Below are positions 17,350 through 26,591 of a stretch of DNA of 64,000 nt, piece by piece. How positions within the stretch are numbered: position 1 is the stretch's first letter; the number at the start of each line of letters is the position of its first letter. The notes beneath the pieces are model-generated. The model was given only the letters and a program-made list of their open reading frames with translations. It made no database searches and was not told the DNA's origin. Source of the DNA: Aestuariispira ectoiniformans (lineage in GTDB: Bacteria > Pseudomonadota > Alphaproteobacteria > UBA8366 > Aestuariispiraceae); NCBI RefSeq assembly GCF_025136295.1, contig NZ_CP062788.1, positions 620,001-684,000 of the forward strand. Direction: 5' to 3'. The position numbers were made by a program, and so were the translations under genes.

Positions 17350-18038
17350 CCAGTGCCCGTGACCAGATCCTGGGTAATATCCGCAACTCGCTTTCGGTGA
17401 AGGAGGATGACGGCAACCGCCGGACAGCCGTGCAATGCCGTCTCGAGGCGCATCAGGCGGGCCTGATCCCGGAACGCTCCAAACTGCCAAAAGACAAACA
17501 GGTGGACCTGTTCATCCTTATGGCGGAAGGGGTCCAGTCCACCGTGGATCGCCTGGACTCCCTGAAACAGGTGCCGGAGGCGGTCAGCCGCTATCTGACA
17601 CAGCATAACCTGCCGCAGCGCCTTAAAATGGCGACCCATGAGACCCTGGAGAGCCTGCCCTGGGATGACGTGCCGGTGCTGACCGTCAGTGAAGGCGCAT
17701 CGCAGGGAGATGACCTGATCAGCCTTGCCATGGCGTTTGGCGGCATTGCCGAAACAGGTACCCTGGCGCTGTTATCCGGGCCGGATGGGCCGACCACGCT
17801 GAACTTCCTGCCGGAAACTCATCTGGTGGTGTTGAAGGAAAGCGATATCCAGGGTGCTTATGAGGATATCTGGCAGAAACTGCGGGACCGTCAGGCGGCA
17901 AAAGGGGACCGGGACCTGCCGCGTACTGTCAACCTGATCACCGGGCCGTCGCGCACCGGCGATATCGAACAGACCATCCTGCTGGGCGCGCATGGGCCGC
18001 ATCAACTGCATATCCTGCTGGTGGCTGATGGCGAATAA
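17346..18038 (+). CDS. lutC: L-lactate utilisation protein LutC (LldG), LUD domain
   Basis: A 230-aa LUD-domain protein, the third component of the Lut lactate oxidation system. The N-terminus SARDQILGNIRNSL is typical. SEGASQGDDLISLAMAFGGIAETGTLALLSG holds the nucleotide-binding-like GIAETGT motif and TLNFLPETHLVVL follows, ending GPSRTGDIEQTILLGAHGP. The frame is open 17 codons further upstream, but the ATG at 17346 overlaps the lutB stop and matches the family. Its 3' end overlaps the start of the Smr gene by 11 nt. Confidence 0.94.
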   Translation: MTSARDQILGNIRNSLSVKEDDGNRRTAVQCRLEAHQAGLIPERSKLPKDKQVDLFILMAEGVQSTVDRLDSLKQVPEAVSRYLTQHNLPQRLKMATHETLESLPWDDVPVLTVSEGASQGDDLISLAMAFGGIAETGTLALLSGPDGPTTLNFLPETHLVVLKESDIQGAYEDIWQKLRDRQAAKGDRDLPRTVNLITGPSRTGDIEQTILLGAHGPHQLHILLVADGE

Positions 18039-18591
18039 GAAGGACGAGGACCGTAGCCTCTGGGATACGGTCAAACGAAGCATAAAACCGCTGGAAAAGC
18101 GGGACCGCGTTTACTCGCCCTTCACGACCCATCCGGAACTGCCGGAAACCGAAACCGCCGTTCAGGCCCCGGCGCAACGCAAACGCGTTGCTCTGCCCAA
18201 GGGCTATCACCCGACGACGCCCCCCAAGACAGGCAAGAGCCAGAAAACGCAAGCCCTGTCCCATGGCGAAAGCCCGGGCGTGGACAAACGCACGGCTAAC
18301 CGCCTGCGTAAGGGCCGCATGCAGATCGACGGCAAGCTGGACCTGCATGGCATGACCCAGGCAGAGGCCCATCGTGTGCTGATCGGCTTTATAGAAAATG
18401 CCTATGCCATGCAGAAACGCTGTGTGATCATCGTCACCGGCAAGGGGCGCGGCATCCTGAAGGACAATGTGCCGCGCTGGCTGAACGAAGGGGCGCTGCG
18501 CAGCCGCATCCTGTCCTTCTCCTATGCCCAGCAACGCGACGGCGGGGAAGGCGCGCTTTATGTCCTGATCAAGCGGCAGAGGGATAAATGA
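18028..18591 (+). CDS. Smr/MutS2 C-terminal domain protein
   Basis: A 187-aa protein with a basic, disordered N-terminal half and a C-terminal Smr domain (about residues 100-187). The domain has the KLDLHGMTQAEAHRVLIGFI signature, then VIIVTGKGRGILKDNVPRWL and YVLIKRQ. Stand-alone Smr proteins are predicted nucleases acting on RNA or branched DNA; the LDLHG motif is part of the active site in characterised members. The start at 18028 overlaps the end of lutC, and its stop overlaps the following XRE gene by four bases. Confidence 0.9.
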   Translation: MANKKDEDRSLWDTVKRSIKPLEKRDRVYSPFTTHPELPETETAVQAPAQRKRVALPKGYHPTTPPKTGKSQKTQALSHGESPGVDKRTANRLRKGRMQIDGKLDLHGMTQAEAHRVLIGFIENAYAMQKRCVIIVTGKGRGILKDNVPRWLNEGALRSRILSFSYAQQRDGGEGALYVLIKRQRDK

Positions 18592-18944
18592 CACCCTTCG
18601 GTGAGAAACTGCGCGAACTGCGCCGGAAAAAAGGCGTTACCCTCAAGGAGATGGCCCAGTCTCTTCAGGTTTCGTCTGCCTATCTCTCGGCTCTGGAACA
18701 TGGCCGCCGCGGCCGCCCGACCGCCATCCTGACCCATCAGATTTGCCAGTATTTCAATATCATCTGGGATGAAGCTGAGGAATTGCAGCATCTGGCGCGG
18801 CTTTCCCACCCCAAAATCACCGTCGATACGGCGGGATTAAGCCCCGACGCGACGGAACTGGCGAACCTGCTCGCCACCAACATCCGCAAGCTGGATGACG
18901 AGAAAATCAGGCAAATTCTGGACATTATTAGGTCTGAGACCTAA
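18588..18944 (+). CDS. XRE-family helix-turn-helix regulator
   Basis: A 118-aa protein whose first 65 residues form a Cro/CI-type helix-turn-helix: FGEKLRELRRKKGVTLKEMA, then SSAYLSALEHGRRGRP as the recognition helix region. The C-terminal half is helical with no recognised ligand domain. It overlaps the Smr gene (ATGA) and is conserved next to it in alphaproteobacteria. Its target is unknown. Confidence 0.9.
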   Translation: MTPFGEKLRELRRKKGVTLKEMAQSLQVSSAYLSALEHGRRGRPTAILTHQICQYFNIIWDEAEELQHLARLSHPKITVDTAGLSPDATELANLLATNIRKLDDEKIRQILDIIRSET

Positions 18945-18952
18945 TAGAAGGA

Positions 18953-19423
18953 CTAAGCCATTTTGCCGGATTGTATGGACGGCAGCCATGCAAATAACCA
19001 ATAGGCCAGAATGGAAACGGCAGACGCCACGATGCCGATCATGGAATCCTTATAGAACAGGAAATCAACTTTCGAAAAAGCAAAACCCGCCAGAATGCCG
19101 ACGGCCACAATCAGAACAGATCCCTTGCTGCCCCATCGCGGGACAATGACTTCCGCTGCGATTACGCCGCTACCAACAGAGACCAGCGGATAGGGCAGGT
19201 AGAGAACCGCCGCAACCAGCGCCAGATAGGGTGAATCCTTCAGGAAGTCATCAATCATTTCTTCTGGTATCAAGCCGGCCATCATTCCCTGGACGGTCAG
19301 ATAAAGCAGACATCCGCTTGCAACTGTGCCCAGGACAAAGGCGATAAAAACGCTGGCGGCGTTACGGCGGAAGCTCGGACGGGCGGCCGACGCCCTATCG
19401 GTCATGGTCACATTGTCCTGCAT
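18953..19423 (-). CDS. Putative four-helix membrane protein
   Basis: A 156-aa protein that I do not recognise. It has about four hydrophobic segments: VFIAFVLGTVASGCLLYLTV, LALVAAVLYLPYPLVSVGSG, VLIVAVGILAGFAF, and IVASAVSILAYWLFAWL. The N-terminal 20 residues are polar. AAGGGA six bases before the ATG supports the start. The gene converges on the XRE gene with 8 nt between stops. No conserved catalytic motif is visible; an integral membrane role is inferred from hydrophobicity only. Confidence 0.7.
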   Translation of the reverse strand: MQDNVTMTDRASAARPSFRRNAASVFIAFVLGTVASGCLLYLTVQGMMAGLIPEEMIDDFLKDSPYLALVAAVLYLPYPLVSVGSGVIAAEVIVPRWGSKGSVLIVAVGILAGFAFSKVDFLFYKDSMIGIVASAVSILAYWLFAWLPSIQSGKMA

Positions 19424-19538
19424 GCCGTTTCCCTTGTGTGATGCACCGTATCACCTATCAAAGAAGCAATGCGGTAACAATAAAAGCATTCCCGCAACAG
19501 GACAGGTGAAATGGCAGTTCGTTGCGCACAAAGGAAAC

Positions 19539-19625
19539 CGTCATGCGCGGGCTTGACCCGCGTACCCACGAAATCGCTGATGTCGATGTGGTTCGTGGGT
19601 GGCCGGATCAAGTCCGGCCATGACG
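19539..19625 (+). repeat. 87-bp palindromic dispersed repeat, copy A
   Basis: The element begins CGTCATG and ends CATGACG. Inside are two nested stem-loops (CGCGGGCTTGACCCGCG and GGCCGGATCAAGTCCGGCC) and an outer ACCCACGAA/TTCGTGGGT stem, so the whole folds as a branched hairpin. It differs from copy B (25102-25188) at only 3 of 87 positions. It lies between the membrane-protein gene and hslU in non-coding DNA. Confidence 0.9.
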
Positions 19626-19636
19626 TTTCAGGCACG

Positions 19637-19671
19637 AAAAAGCCCCCGGACACGTCATCCGGGGGCTTTTT
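19637..19671 (-). terminator. Rho-independent terminator of hslVU
   Basis: A strong GC-rich stem AGCCCCCGGA/TCCGGGGGCT with A-tract and T-tract on both flanks, 22 nt beyond the hslU stop. It can act in both directions. Confidence 0.85.
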
Positions 19672-19692
19672 ATTTTCTGTAATATCGGCCTG

Positions 19693-21003
19693 TTACAGGA
19701 TGAACTTGCTGAGGTCGGTATCTTTGGCGAGGTCGCCGACGTTGTGGGAGACGAGATCGGCGGTGATCTCGATGGTCTCGCCGCTGCGGTCGGTGGCAGT
19801 GAAGCTGATGTCCTCCAGCAGGCGTTCCATCACCGTGTGCAGACGCCGTGCGCCGATGTTTTCAACCGTCTGGTTGATCTCGGCTGCGAGCTGGGCGATG
19901 CGGTCGATGGCCTCTTCCTGGAAGTCCAGGGTGACATCCTCGGTGCCCAGCAGGGCGACATACTGTTTGATCAGGCTGTTTTCCGGCTCCCGCAGAATGC
20001 GGCCGAAATCGGCTTCTGTCAGGGGGCTCAGGCCGACGCGGATCGGCAGGCGGCCCTGCAGTTCCGCCAGCAGATCGGACGGTTTCGCCTGATGGAAGGC
20101 ACCTGAGGTGATGAACAGGATATGGTCGGTCTTGATCGTGCCGTGTTTGGTGGCAACCGATGTGCCTTCCAACAGCGGCAGCAGGTCACGCTGTACCCCC
20201 TCGCGGGAGACGTCGCCGCCCTGACGGTCGGAACGGATCGTGATCTTGTCGATCTCGTCAATGAAGACGATACCGTTTTGTTCAACATTCTCAATGGCTT
20301 CACGGGTGATCTTTTCCTGATCGACCAGTTTTTCAGCCTCTTCCGATACCAGAATCTTATAGCTGTCCTTGACCGTCAGCTTGCGCGGCTTGGTACGGCC
20401 CGGGAAGGCCTTGCCGAAAATGTCGTTCAGGTTGATCATGCCCATGCTGGCGCCCGGCATGCCGGGGATATCCATGGTCGGCATGGACATGGAGGCATTG
20501 TCCTGGACCTGAATTTCGATTTCCTTGTCGTCCAGCTCGCCTTCGCGCAGTTTCTTGCGGAAGGACTGGCGTGTGGCGTCGGAGGCGGTTTCACCCACCA
20601 GCGCGTCGAGAACGCGGTCCTCGGCATTCAACTCGGCCTTGGCGGTGACTTCGCGTTTCTGATGGTCGGACGCCATGGTAATCGCCACTTCGACCAGATC
20701 ACGGATGATCTGTTCCACGTCGCGGCCCACATAGCCGACTTCGGTGAATTTGGTGGCTTCGACCTTGATGAAAGGCGCATTGGCCAGCTTCGCCAGACGA
20801 CGGGCGATTTCGGTCTTGCCGCAACCGGTCGGGCCGGTCATCAGGATGTTTTTCGGCAGAACCTCTTCGCGCATGTCGCCGGTTAGCTGTTGCCGACGCC
20901 AGCGGTTGCGCAGCGCAATGGCGACCGCACGCTTGGCGTCATTCTGGCCGACAATAAAACGATCCAGTTCCGAAACGATTTCACGAGGGCTGAAGGAGGT
21001 CAT
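19693..21003 (-). CDS. hslU: ATP-dependent protease ATPase subunit HslU
   Basis: A 436-aa AAA+ unfoldase that feeds proteins to HslV. The N-terminus [34 protein letters not shown], Walker [17 protein letters not shown], the pore motif GYVGRDVE, Walker [13 protein letters not shown], and the C-terminal docking tail ending DLSKFIL are all intact. The I-domain (about residues 110-230) has the usual variable sequence. It starts 3 nt after hslV and ends before a strong terminator. Confidence 0.97.
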   Translation of the reverse strand: MTSFSPREIVSELDRFIVGQNDAKRAVAIALRNRWRRQQLTGDMREEVLPKNILMTGPTGCGKTEIARRLAKLANAPFIKVEATKFTEVGYVGRDVEQIIRDLVEVAITMASDHQKREVTAKAELNAEDRVLDALVGETASDATRQSFRKKLREGELDDKEIEIQVQDNASMSMPTMDIPGMPGASMGMINLNDIFGKAFPGRTKPRKLTVKDSYKILVSEEAEKLVDQEKITREAIENVEQNGIVFIDEIDKITIRSDRQGGDVSREGVQRDLLPLLEGTSVATKHGTIKTDHILFITSGAFHQAKPSDLLAELQGRLPIRVGLSPLTEADFGRILREPENSLIKQYVALLGTEDVTLDFQEEAIDRIAQLAAEINQTVENIGARRLHTVMERLLEDISFTATDRSGETIEITADLVSHNVGDLAKDTDLSKFIL

Positions 21004-21006
21004 GTC

Positions 21007-21558
21007 TTACAAGCTCTCCAGAATGATATTGTTATTGGTGTAAACGCAGATATCCGCGGCGATTTTCATCGACCTGCGGGCAACATCCTCGGCCTCCAGG
21101 CCGTCAATGTCGTAAAGTGCGCGTGCTGCTGACAGGGCGAAGGAGCCACCGGAGCCGATGCCGATGATGCCGTCTTCCGGCTCGATCACATCGCCGGTAC
21201 CCGACAGGATCAGCGAGACATCCTGATCCACAACCGCCATCATGGCTTCCAGGCGGCGCAGATAACGGTCCGTACGCCAGTCCTTGGCCAGTTCAACACA
21301 GGCGCGGGTCAACTGTTTCGGATATTGCTCCAGCTTGGCTTCGAGCCGCTCAAACAGCGTGAAGGCATCCGCCGTCGCGCCGGCAAAGCCGACCACCACG
21401 CTGCCGTCGCCGATGCGGCGCACCTTACGCGTGTTCGACTTGAAAATTGTATTGCCCAGGCTGACCTGGCCGTCACCGGCGACCACAACCTTCCCGTTCT
21501 TGCGAACCGACAGAATGGTGGTGCCGTGGAAAATGGGAGGATTGGTTTCGTTTGTCAT
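21007..21558 (-). CDS. hslV: ATP-dependent protease subunit HslV
   Basis: A 183-aa threonine peptidase. After a 12-residue propeptide ([12 protein letters not shown]) comes the mature N-terminus [23 protein letters not shown], where the first Thr is the catalytic nucleophile. [27 protein letters not shown] and the [16 protein letters not shown] segment are characteristic. The frame is open upstream for 38 more codons, but the ATG at 21558 gives the family start. In relatives hslV borders hisB directly; here two caspase-like genes intervene. Confidence 0.97.
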   Translation of the reverse strand: MTNETNPPIFHGTTILSVRKNGKVVVAGDGQVSLGNTIFKSNTRKVRRIGDGSVVVGFAGATADAFTLFERLEAKLEQYPKQLTRACVELAKDWRTDRYLRRLEAMMAVVDQDVSLILSGTGDVIEPEDGIIGIGSGGSFALSAARALYDIDGLEAEDVARRSMKIAADICVYTNNNIILESL

Positions 21559-21628
21559 GTTCCCGGATATGGGCCAGAGGAACGCAAGCGTCAATATAAG
21601 AGCGGCTTTTTTCGCAAATTTGCCGCAA

Positions 21629-22879
21629 TTAGTTATCTGTTCCCGGTGCCATGCCGGGGAAGTCGGCGGCAACCACCGGGGCGATGGTCATGGTCTGGTT
21701 GCTGGTGGCGATTTCCGGATATTGGCGGCGGCCGAACTGGCTGCGGGCCTGATAGGCGACCTCTTCGCGCAGATAGTGTTCCAACTCCCCCAGGCTGACC
21801 TTTTGGTCATTGTCGCCAAACCTGTCGGCGGCCCCGGCTGCCCCTTCCAGGAAATAGCGGGTGAAGAGACCAAGATGCGCCTGCCGATCCCAGGAGGCGA
21901 TCTGGTTCCCCGCCGCCGCCGACAGGATGACCCCGTTGTCCAGCTTGCCCGGCAGCGTTGCCGTGACATAGACGGGTGAGGCATTTTGGATTACCGCGCC
22001 CGCGTCCGACAGGCCGGAGAAACAGGTGTCCAGCATCACGACCGCGCGATGGGGGCGGGCCTTGTTGATATTGTCGATCAATACCTGGCTGTCATAGGTG
22101 GAAATACGGCTTTCGGCAGCATGGCCGTCGCTGGGCAAAAGTGAGCCGCGACCATCCGCACCGGGAATGCCATGGCCGGAATAGTAAACGAATACCTCGC
22201 TTTGGCCGGGCCTGATCTTGTCCGCCAGGCGGCCGTCGGGGTTGGTCTTCGTGCCGAAATAGGCGTCCAGATCGGCCTTGGTGGCGTCTTTCAGTATAAA
22301 GACCCGATCCGGGCGATAGCCCATGGTCTTCACCAGGAACTGATGCATGGCCGCCACATCGTTATAGGCATAGCGGACTTCCGGGATATCCGGATCGCGG
22401 TAATGACGGTTGCCGACCAGAACCGCCAGGGCATCGGGGTTTTCCGGACCCCTGGCAAAGGGATAGGTCACCGGCGCGCCGTCTTCGGGCAGATCGACGA
22501 TCCGCCTGCGCCGTGGTTTTTCCTGCTTGAGATTCTGGTAATAGGCCCGTCCGTTGCAGGCCGTCCATCCGCCGCCTTCATAGGTACTGGAAATCTCGAC
22601 CTCACCATATGGCTGCGGTTCCAGGGCGAGGTTTTCACTGGTCTCGATCAGGTTGCGGGCCTGTTCGATGATGCGGCGGCATCTGTCCGCAGTCCTCGAC
22701 ACATGAGGCGGGAAGGAGCGGATTTCATAGGCCGAATAGACCGTAATGCCATGGGCGGTGCGGTCATAGGCATATTTGCCGCCACCTTCAAAGGGCTGCA
22801 TCACCTTGTCCGTGAACCGGGTTGGTGAACAGGCGCCAAGAAGGAAAGCGATTACGATGAGGGAGAAATAACGCGTCAT
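21629..22879 (-). CDS. Caspase-like (peptidase C14) lipoprotein, paralogue 1
   Basis: A 416-aa exported protein. The signal peptide ends in the lipobox LLGAC (Cys17), so it should be lipid-anchored in the periplasm or outer membrane. Residues 20-130 are a family-specific N-terminal region. A caspase-fold domain follows: [23 protein letters not shown], the catalytic histidine in [11 protein letters not shown] (His236) and the catalytic cysteine in [11 protein letters not shown] (Cys286). The start at 22879 has GGAG seven bases upstream; the frame continues upstream but would lose the signal peptide. It lies next to a clear paralogue. Substrate and function are unknown. Confidence 0.9.
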   Translation of the reverse strand: MTRYFSLIVIAFLLGACSPTRFTDKVMQPFEGGGKYAYDRTAHGITVYSAYEIRSFPPHVSRTADRCRRIIEQARNLIETSENLALEPQPYGEVEISSTYEGGGWTACNGRAYYQNLKQEKPRRRRIVDLPEDGAPVTYPFARGPENPDALAVLVGNRHYRDPDIPEVRYAYNDVAAMHQFLVKTMGYRPDRVFILKDATKADLDAYFGTKTNPDGRLADKIRPGQSEVFVYYSGHGIPGADGRGSLLPSDGHAAESRISTYDSQVLIDNINKARPHRAVVMLDTCFSGLSDAGAVIQNASPVYVTATLPGKLDNGVILSAAAGNQIASWDRQAHLGLFTRYFLEGAAGAADRFGDNDQKVSLGELEHYLREEVAYQARSQFGRRQYPEIATSNQTMTIAPVVAADFPGMAPGTDN

Positions 22880-22940
22880 GGCTCCGGCCGGCAGGAGAGG
22901 GGATATCACTGTCAGCCTGACTTAGACCCGAAAAGATAAG

Positions 22941-22970
22941 AACCGTCTGTGAGTTTCTTCACAGACGGTT
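22941..22970 (-). terminator. Hairpin terminator between the two caspase-like genes
   Basis: A perfect 12-bp inverted repeat (AACCGTCTGTGA and complement, 6-nt loop) 25 nt after the stop of the upstream paralogue, followed on the minus strand by TTCTTATCTTTT. It suggests that the two paralogues are separate transcription units. Confidence 0.65.
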
Positions 22971-22995
22971 CGGAAAACGGGGAAGGCTGAAACGC

Positions 22996-24231
22996 CTAGT
23001 AGAGGTTTTTGGGGTCCATGCCCGGGAAATTGGTGTTTGTGACGGCAATCAGGTCGGCGGCGTTGGTCTCGCCTGAAATTTCCGGTACCTGACGGCGGCC
23101 ATATTGGCTGCGGGCCTGATAGGTCACTTCCTCGCGGAGATATTGGGTTATCTCATCCAGGCTGATTTTCATGTCCCGGTTACCCAACTGATCGGCGGCC
23201 CCGGCGGCTCCCTCCAGGAAATAACGGGTGAACAGTCCCAGCTTTGCATTGGCGTCCCAGGAGGCTATCTGATCGCCGCCTGCAGCAGACAGGATCACGC
23301 CTTTGCTGAGTTTGGTCGGCAGGGCAGCCTTGATGAAGACGGGGGAGGCGTTTTTCACAACCGCACCTGCGTCCGACAGGCCGGAGAAACAGGTATCCAT
23401 CATGACGACCGCACTGCGGGCGTGGGATTTGTTGAGATTGTCGATCAGCACACGGGTGTCATAGGCGGAGAGTTCCGTCTTTTCCGGCAATCCATCGACC
23501 GGCAGCAGATAACCGCCACCATCCGGACCGGGCACGCCATGGCCGGAATAATAGACGAATACGTCGCTGGCACCGGGCCGGATTTTGTCCGCCAGGCGGC
23601 CCTGGGGATTGGTCTTCGTGCCGAAATAGGCGTCGAGTGCTGCCTTGGTGCCATCTTTCACGACGATGACATTATCCGGGTCATAGCCCATGGCCTTCAC
23701 CAGGAACTGGCGCATGGCCTCTACATCATTATAGGCAAAGCGAACCTCCGGCACGTCTTTGTGCTTGTAGGTCTTGTTTCCCACCAGAATGGCGACGGCA
23801 TCGGGATTGGCCGGGCCGCGGGCAAACGGGTATTGGATACCGACCAGATCGGACTGGGCGATATCGCCGCCACTATCTTTGGCGTAGGCATAGATGCCCT
23901 TGGCGCTGCAGGTATTGATGCCGGTAATGCCGTTATAGGCGGTAGAGATGCGGATGCGGTCCTTGGTGTCATTTTCCAGTTTCAATTCATGTTCCCGTTC
24001 CAAGGCCAGCTTGGCGTCGCTGACGATGGATTTGCATTCCTCCACCAGAGCGGCGGTGTCCGGCATAAACTGATACTGGCTGGCCTGGGTATAGACGATC
24101 AGGCCTTCCGGTGTGATGTCATAGGTATATTTGCCGCCACCATCAAAATCCTGCATGGGTTTTTCGGTAAACTTTTTTGGTGCACAGGATGCGACCATTA
24201 ACGAAATAAGAATAACAACAGCCAACCGCAT
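22996..24231 (-). CDS. Caspase-like (peptidase C14) lipoprotein, paralogue 2
   Basis: A 411-aa exported lipoprotein with lipobox VASC (Cys16). It is closely related over its whole length to the neighbour at 21629-22879: shared YPFARGP.NPDA, Y.SGHG and DTCFSG, and the C-terminal [17 protein letters not shown]. The catalytic pair is His231 (YYSGHG) and Cys281 (DTCFSG), both present, so it is predicted to be an active cysteine peptidase. The N-terminal region (residues 20-130) is more divergent between the two than the peptidase domain. The pair most likely arose by tandem duplication inserted between hslV and hisB. Confidence 0.9.
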   Translation of the reverse strand: MRLAVVILISLMVASCAPKKFTEKPMQDFDGGGKYTYDITPEGLIVYTQASQYQFMPDTAALVEECKSIVSDAKLALEREHELKLENDTKDRIRISTAYNGITGINTCSAKGIYAYAKDSGGDIAQSDLVGIQYPFARGPANPDAVAILVGNKTYKHKDVPEVRFAYNDVEAMRQFLVKAMGYDPDNVIVVKDGTKAALDAYFGTKTNPQGRLADKIRPGASDVFVYYSGHGVPGPDGGGYLLPVDGLPEKTELSAYDTRVLIDNLNKSHARSAVVMMDTCFSGLSDAGAVVKNASPVFIKAALPTKLSKGVILSAAGGDQIASWDANAKLGLFTRYFLEGAAGAADQLGNRDMKISLDEITQYLREEVTYQARSQYGRRQVPEISGETNAADLIAVTNTNFPGMDPKNLY

Positions 24232-24458
24232 TGTGGTCAGTCCCCCCTCATTTGAACTGTTTCCCCAGGATCAAAACCAGAACAAAGCACTACTATAAAT
24301 AAAATTTTCTTTCAAAGACTTTATTATAAAGAGTTTATAAACCCGGTTTTGACGCAATCGCACAAGGCTATGCTGCTTTCGTTGCTGGCCTTTCGTTCCG
24401 GGAATTGATAAAAGTGCAGCGCAACATAGCTTTAGTATCAGATCAGGAAACTTGCGTT

Positions 24459-25058
24459 ATGCGTCAGGCGACGGTTGAACGGAACACGAAAGAGACCCGC
24501 ATTTCCGGCACAGTGAAACTGGACGGCAACGGCACATACAATGTGTCGACCGGCATCGGTTTCCTGGACCATATGCTGGAGCAGCTTTCCCGACATAGCC
24601 TGATCGACCTGGATCTGAAGGCCGAGGGCGACCTGCATATCGACTATCACCACACCACTGAGGACAGTGGTTATGTGGTGGGCGAGGCCGTGGCCAAGGC
24701 GCTGGGCGACCGTAAGGGCATCACCCGTTACGGCCATGCCTATATTCCCATGGACGAGACGTTGAGCCGCGTGTCGCTGGACCTGTCGAACCGGCCCTAT
24801 CTGGTCTGGAAGGTGAATTTCACCCGTGACAAGCTGGGCGATTTCGACACGGAACTGTTCAAGGAATGGTTCCAGGCCTTTGCGCAGTCCTCAGGCATGA
24901 ACCTGCATGTGGAAAATCTCTACGGTGAGAATAACCACCATATCATCGAATCCTGCTTCAAGGGGCTGGCACGCGCCCTGCGCGTGGCGATCGAGATCGA
25001 TCCGCGCAAGGCCGATGAGGTGCCCAGTACCAAGGGAACGCTTGGCGGTTCTCTTTGA
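24459..25058 (+). CDS. hisB: Imidazoleglycerol-phosphate dehydratase
   Basis: A 199-aa enzyme of histidine synthesis that dehydrates imidazoleglycerol phosphate. It is the short monofunctional form without the phosphatase domain. Metal-binding signatures are [35 protein letters not shown] and the second HxxxEx motif [18 protein letters not shown]. The frame is open 18 codons upstream, but the ATG at 24459 starts the family sequence ([15 protein letters not shown]). It is separated from hisH by 169 nt that contain a palindromic repeat. Confidence 0.96.
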   Translation: MRQATVERNTKETRISGTVKLDGNGTYNVSTGIGFLDHMLEQLSRHSLIDLDLKAEGDLHIDYHHTTEDSGYVVGEAVAKALGDRKGITRYGHAYIPMDETLSRVSLDLSNRPYLVWKVNFTRDKLGDFDTELFKEWFQAFAQSSGMNLHVENLYGENNHHIIESCFKGLARALRVAIEIDPRKADEVPSTKGTLGGSL

Positions 25059-25101
25059 GGCAAGCAGGGGACGCGGTGGATTTCGCAGCCTCCTCTTCAT
25101 G

Positions 25102-25188
25102 CGTCATGCGCGGGCTAGACCCGCGTACCCACGAAATCACTAATGTCGATGTGGTTCGTGGGTGGCCGGATCAAGTCCGGCCATGACG
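25102..25188 (+). repeat. 87-bp palindromic dispersed repeat, copy B, between hisB and hisH
   Basis: It matches copy A (19539-19625) at 84 of 87 positions in the same orientation, with the same CGTCATG...CATGACG ends and internal stem-loops. It lies inside the histidine gene cluster, so it will be transcribed if hisB and hisH share an mRNA. Confidence 0.9.
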
Positions 25189-25227
25189 ACAATATTCGCG
25201 ATAAGCTTAGAGTGTTGAGACCATAAA

Positions 25228-25854
25228 ATGACTGTCGCAATTATCGACTACGGATCGGGCAACCTGCGCTCCGCCGCCAAGGCGTTTGAGCGGATGACCG
25301 ACCGCAAGGTACTTGTCACCGATGATCCCAAACTGGTGGAAAGTGCCGATCATATCGTGCTGCCCGGCGTCGGGGCCTTCAAGGACTGCCGCAAGGGACT
25401 GGCCGCCGTGCCCGGCATGGAAGAGATGCTGACCCGCGTGGTGATCGAGGGCGGGCGTCCCTTCCTCGGCATTTGTGTGGGCATGCAGTTGATGGCCACC
25501 GTCGGCGAGGAATTCGGCGACCATCCGGGCCTGGACTGGATCAAGGGCCGGGTGGTGGCGATAGAACCCAGTGACCCGAGCCTGAAAATCCCCCATATGG
25601 GATGGAACCAGCTTCAGATCGAACACCGTCATCCGGTGCTGGAAGGCCTGGAACATGGGGATTATGCCTACTTTGTTCACAGCTATCACTATTTGCCGGA
25701 CGACGAGGCCCATTTGTTAGCTACCGTGAACTATGGTGAGAAACTGACCGCCGTGATCGGCCGGGACAACCTTGTCGGCACCCAGTTCCACCCGGAGAAA
25801 AGCCAGGAAACCGGCCTGCGCCTGATCAGCAACTTCCTAAACTGGAAACCGTAA
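25228..25854 (+). CDS. hisH: Imidazole glycerol phosphate synthase, glutaminase subunit HisH
   Basis: A 208-aa class I glutamine amidotransferase that supplies ammonia to HisF. The catalytic cysteine lies in [14 protein letters not shown] near residue 80. The His-Glu pair is in [14 protein letters not shown] near the C-terminus, and IVLPGVGAF shapes the oxyanion region. The start [15 protein letters not shown] is typical. hisA follows after 13 nt. Confidence 0.96.
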   Translation: MTVAIIDYGSGNLRSAAKAFERMTDRKVLVTDDPKLVESADHIVLPGVGAFKDCRKGLAAVPGMEEMLTRVVIEGGRPFLGICVGMQLMATVGEEFGDHPGLDWIKGRVVAIEPSDPSLKIPHMGWNQLQIEHRHPVLEGLEHGDYAYFVHSYHYLPDDEAHLLATVNYGEKLTAVIGRDNLVGTQFHPEKSQETGLRLISNFLNWKP

Positions 25855-25867
25855 GGACCCTAGTCTC

Positions 25868-26587
25868 ATGATCCTCTATCCCGCTATTGATTTGAAAGAC
25901 GGTCAATGTGTGCGCCTGTTGCGCGGTGACATGGACAAGGCCACGGTTTTCGGCAGCGACCCGGGCGCCCAGGCCAAAAAATTCGAGGATGCCGGGGCCG
26001 AATGGCTGCATGTGGTGGACCTGAACGGGGCCTTTGAAGGCAAGCCGGTCAATGCCGAGGCTGTTGAAAGCATCCTGAAATCGGTTTCCATGCCGGTGCA
26101 ACTGGGTGGAGGCATCCGCTCTGTCGCGCAGGTGGCGGATTGGCTGGAACGCGGCCTGTCCCGCGTGATCCTGGGCACGGTTGCCGTCAAGGACCCGCAG
26201 GTGGTGCGTGAGGCCTGCAAGGCATTCCCCGGTCAGGTGGCCGTCGGTATCGACGCCCGCGACGGCTTTGTCGCCGTGGAAGGCTGGGCGGAGGCGACCG
26301 AGACCTCTGCGGTTGATCTGGCGAAACAGTTCGAAGACGCAGGCGTTGCGGCGATCATCTATACCGATATCAACCGTGACGGTGCGATGCAGGGCCCCAA
26401 TGTGGATTCCACCCGTGCCTTGGCGGAGGCCGTCTCCATACCCATCATCGCCAGCGGCGGGGTCTCCTCACTCAAGGACCTGGAAGAATTGAAGGCGACC
26501 GGCGTGATTGCCGGGGCCATTTCCGGTCGCGCGCTCTATGATGGCGAGATCGACTTAGGCGAGGCGCTCAGCCTCCTGAAAGGCTAA
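25868..26587 (+). CDS. hisA: Phosphoribosylformimino-5-aminoimidazole carboxamide ribotide isomerase HisA
   Basis: A 239-aa TIM-barrel isomerase of histidine synthesis. Motifs: [20 protein letters not shown] with the first catalytic Asp, [23 protein letters not shown] as a phosphate-binding loop, [15 protein letters not shown] with the second catalytic Asp, and [15 protein letters not shown] as the second phosphate loop. It is followed by hisF after 4 nt. Confidence 0.96.
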   Translation: MILYPAIDLKDGQCVRLLRGDMDKATVFGSDPGAQAKKFEDAGAEWLHVVDLNGAFEGKPVNAEAVESILKSVSMPVQLGGGIRSVAQVADWLERGLSRVILGTVAVKDPQVVREACKAFPGQVAVGIDARDGFVAVEGWAEATETSAVDLAKQFEDAGVAAIIYTDINRDGAMQGPNVDSTRALAEAVSIPIIASGGVSSLKDLEELKATGVIAGAISGRALYDGEIDLGEALSLLKG

Positions 26588-26591
26588 GCGC

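Noticed and set aside
19408-19653. Minus-strand frame spanning the repeat copy A
   Set aside because: Its translation comes from the palindromic repeat itself and has no ribosome site; similar spurious frames arise at copies B and D.
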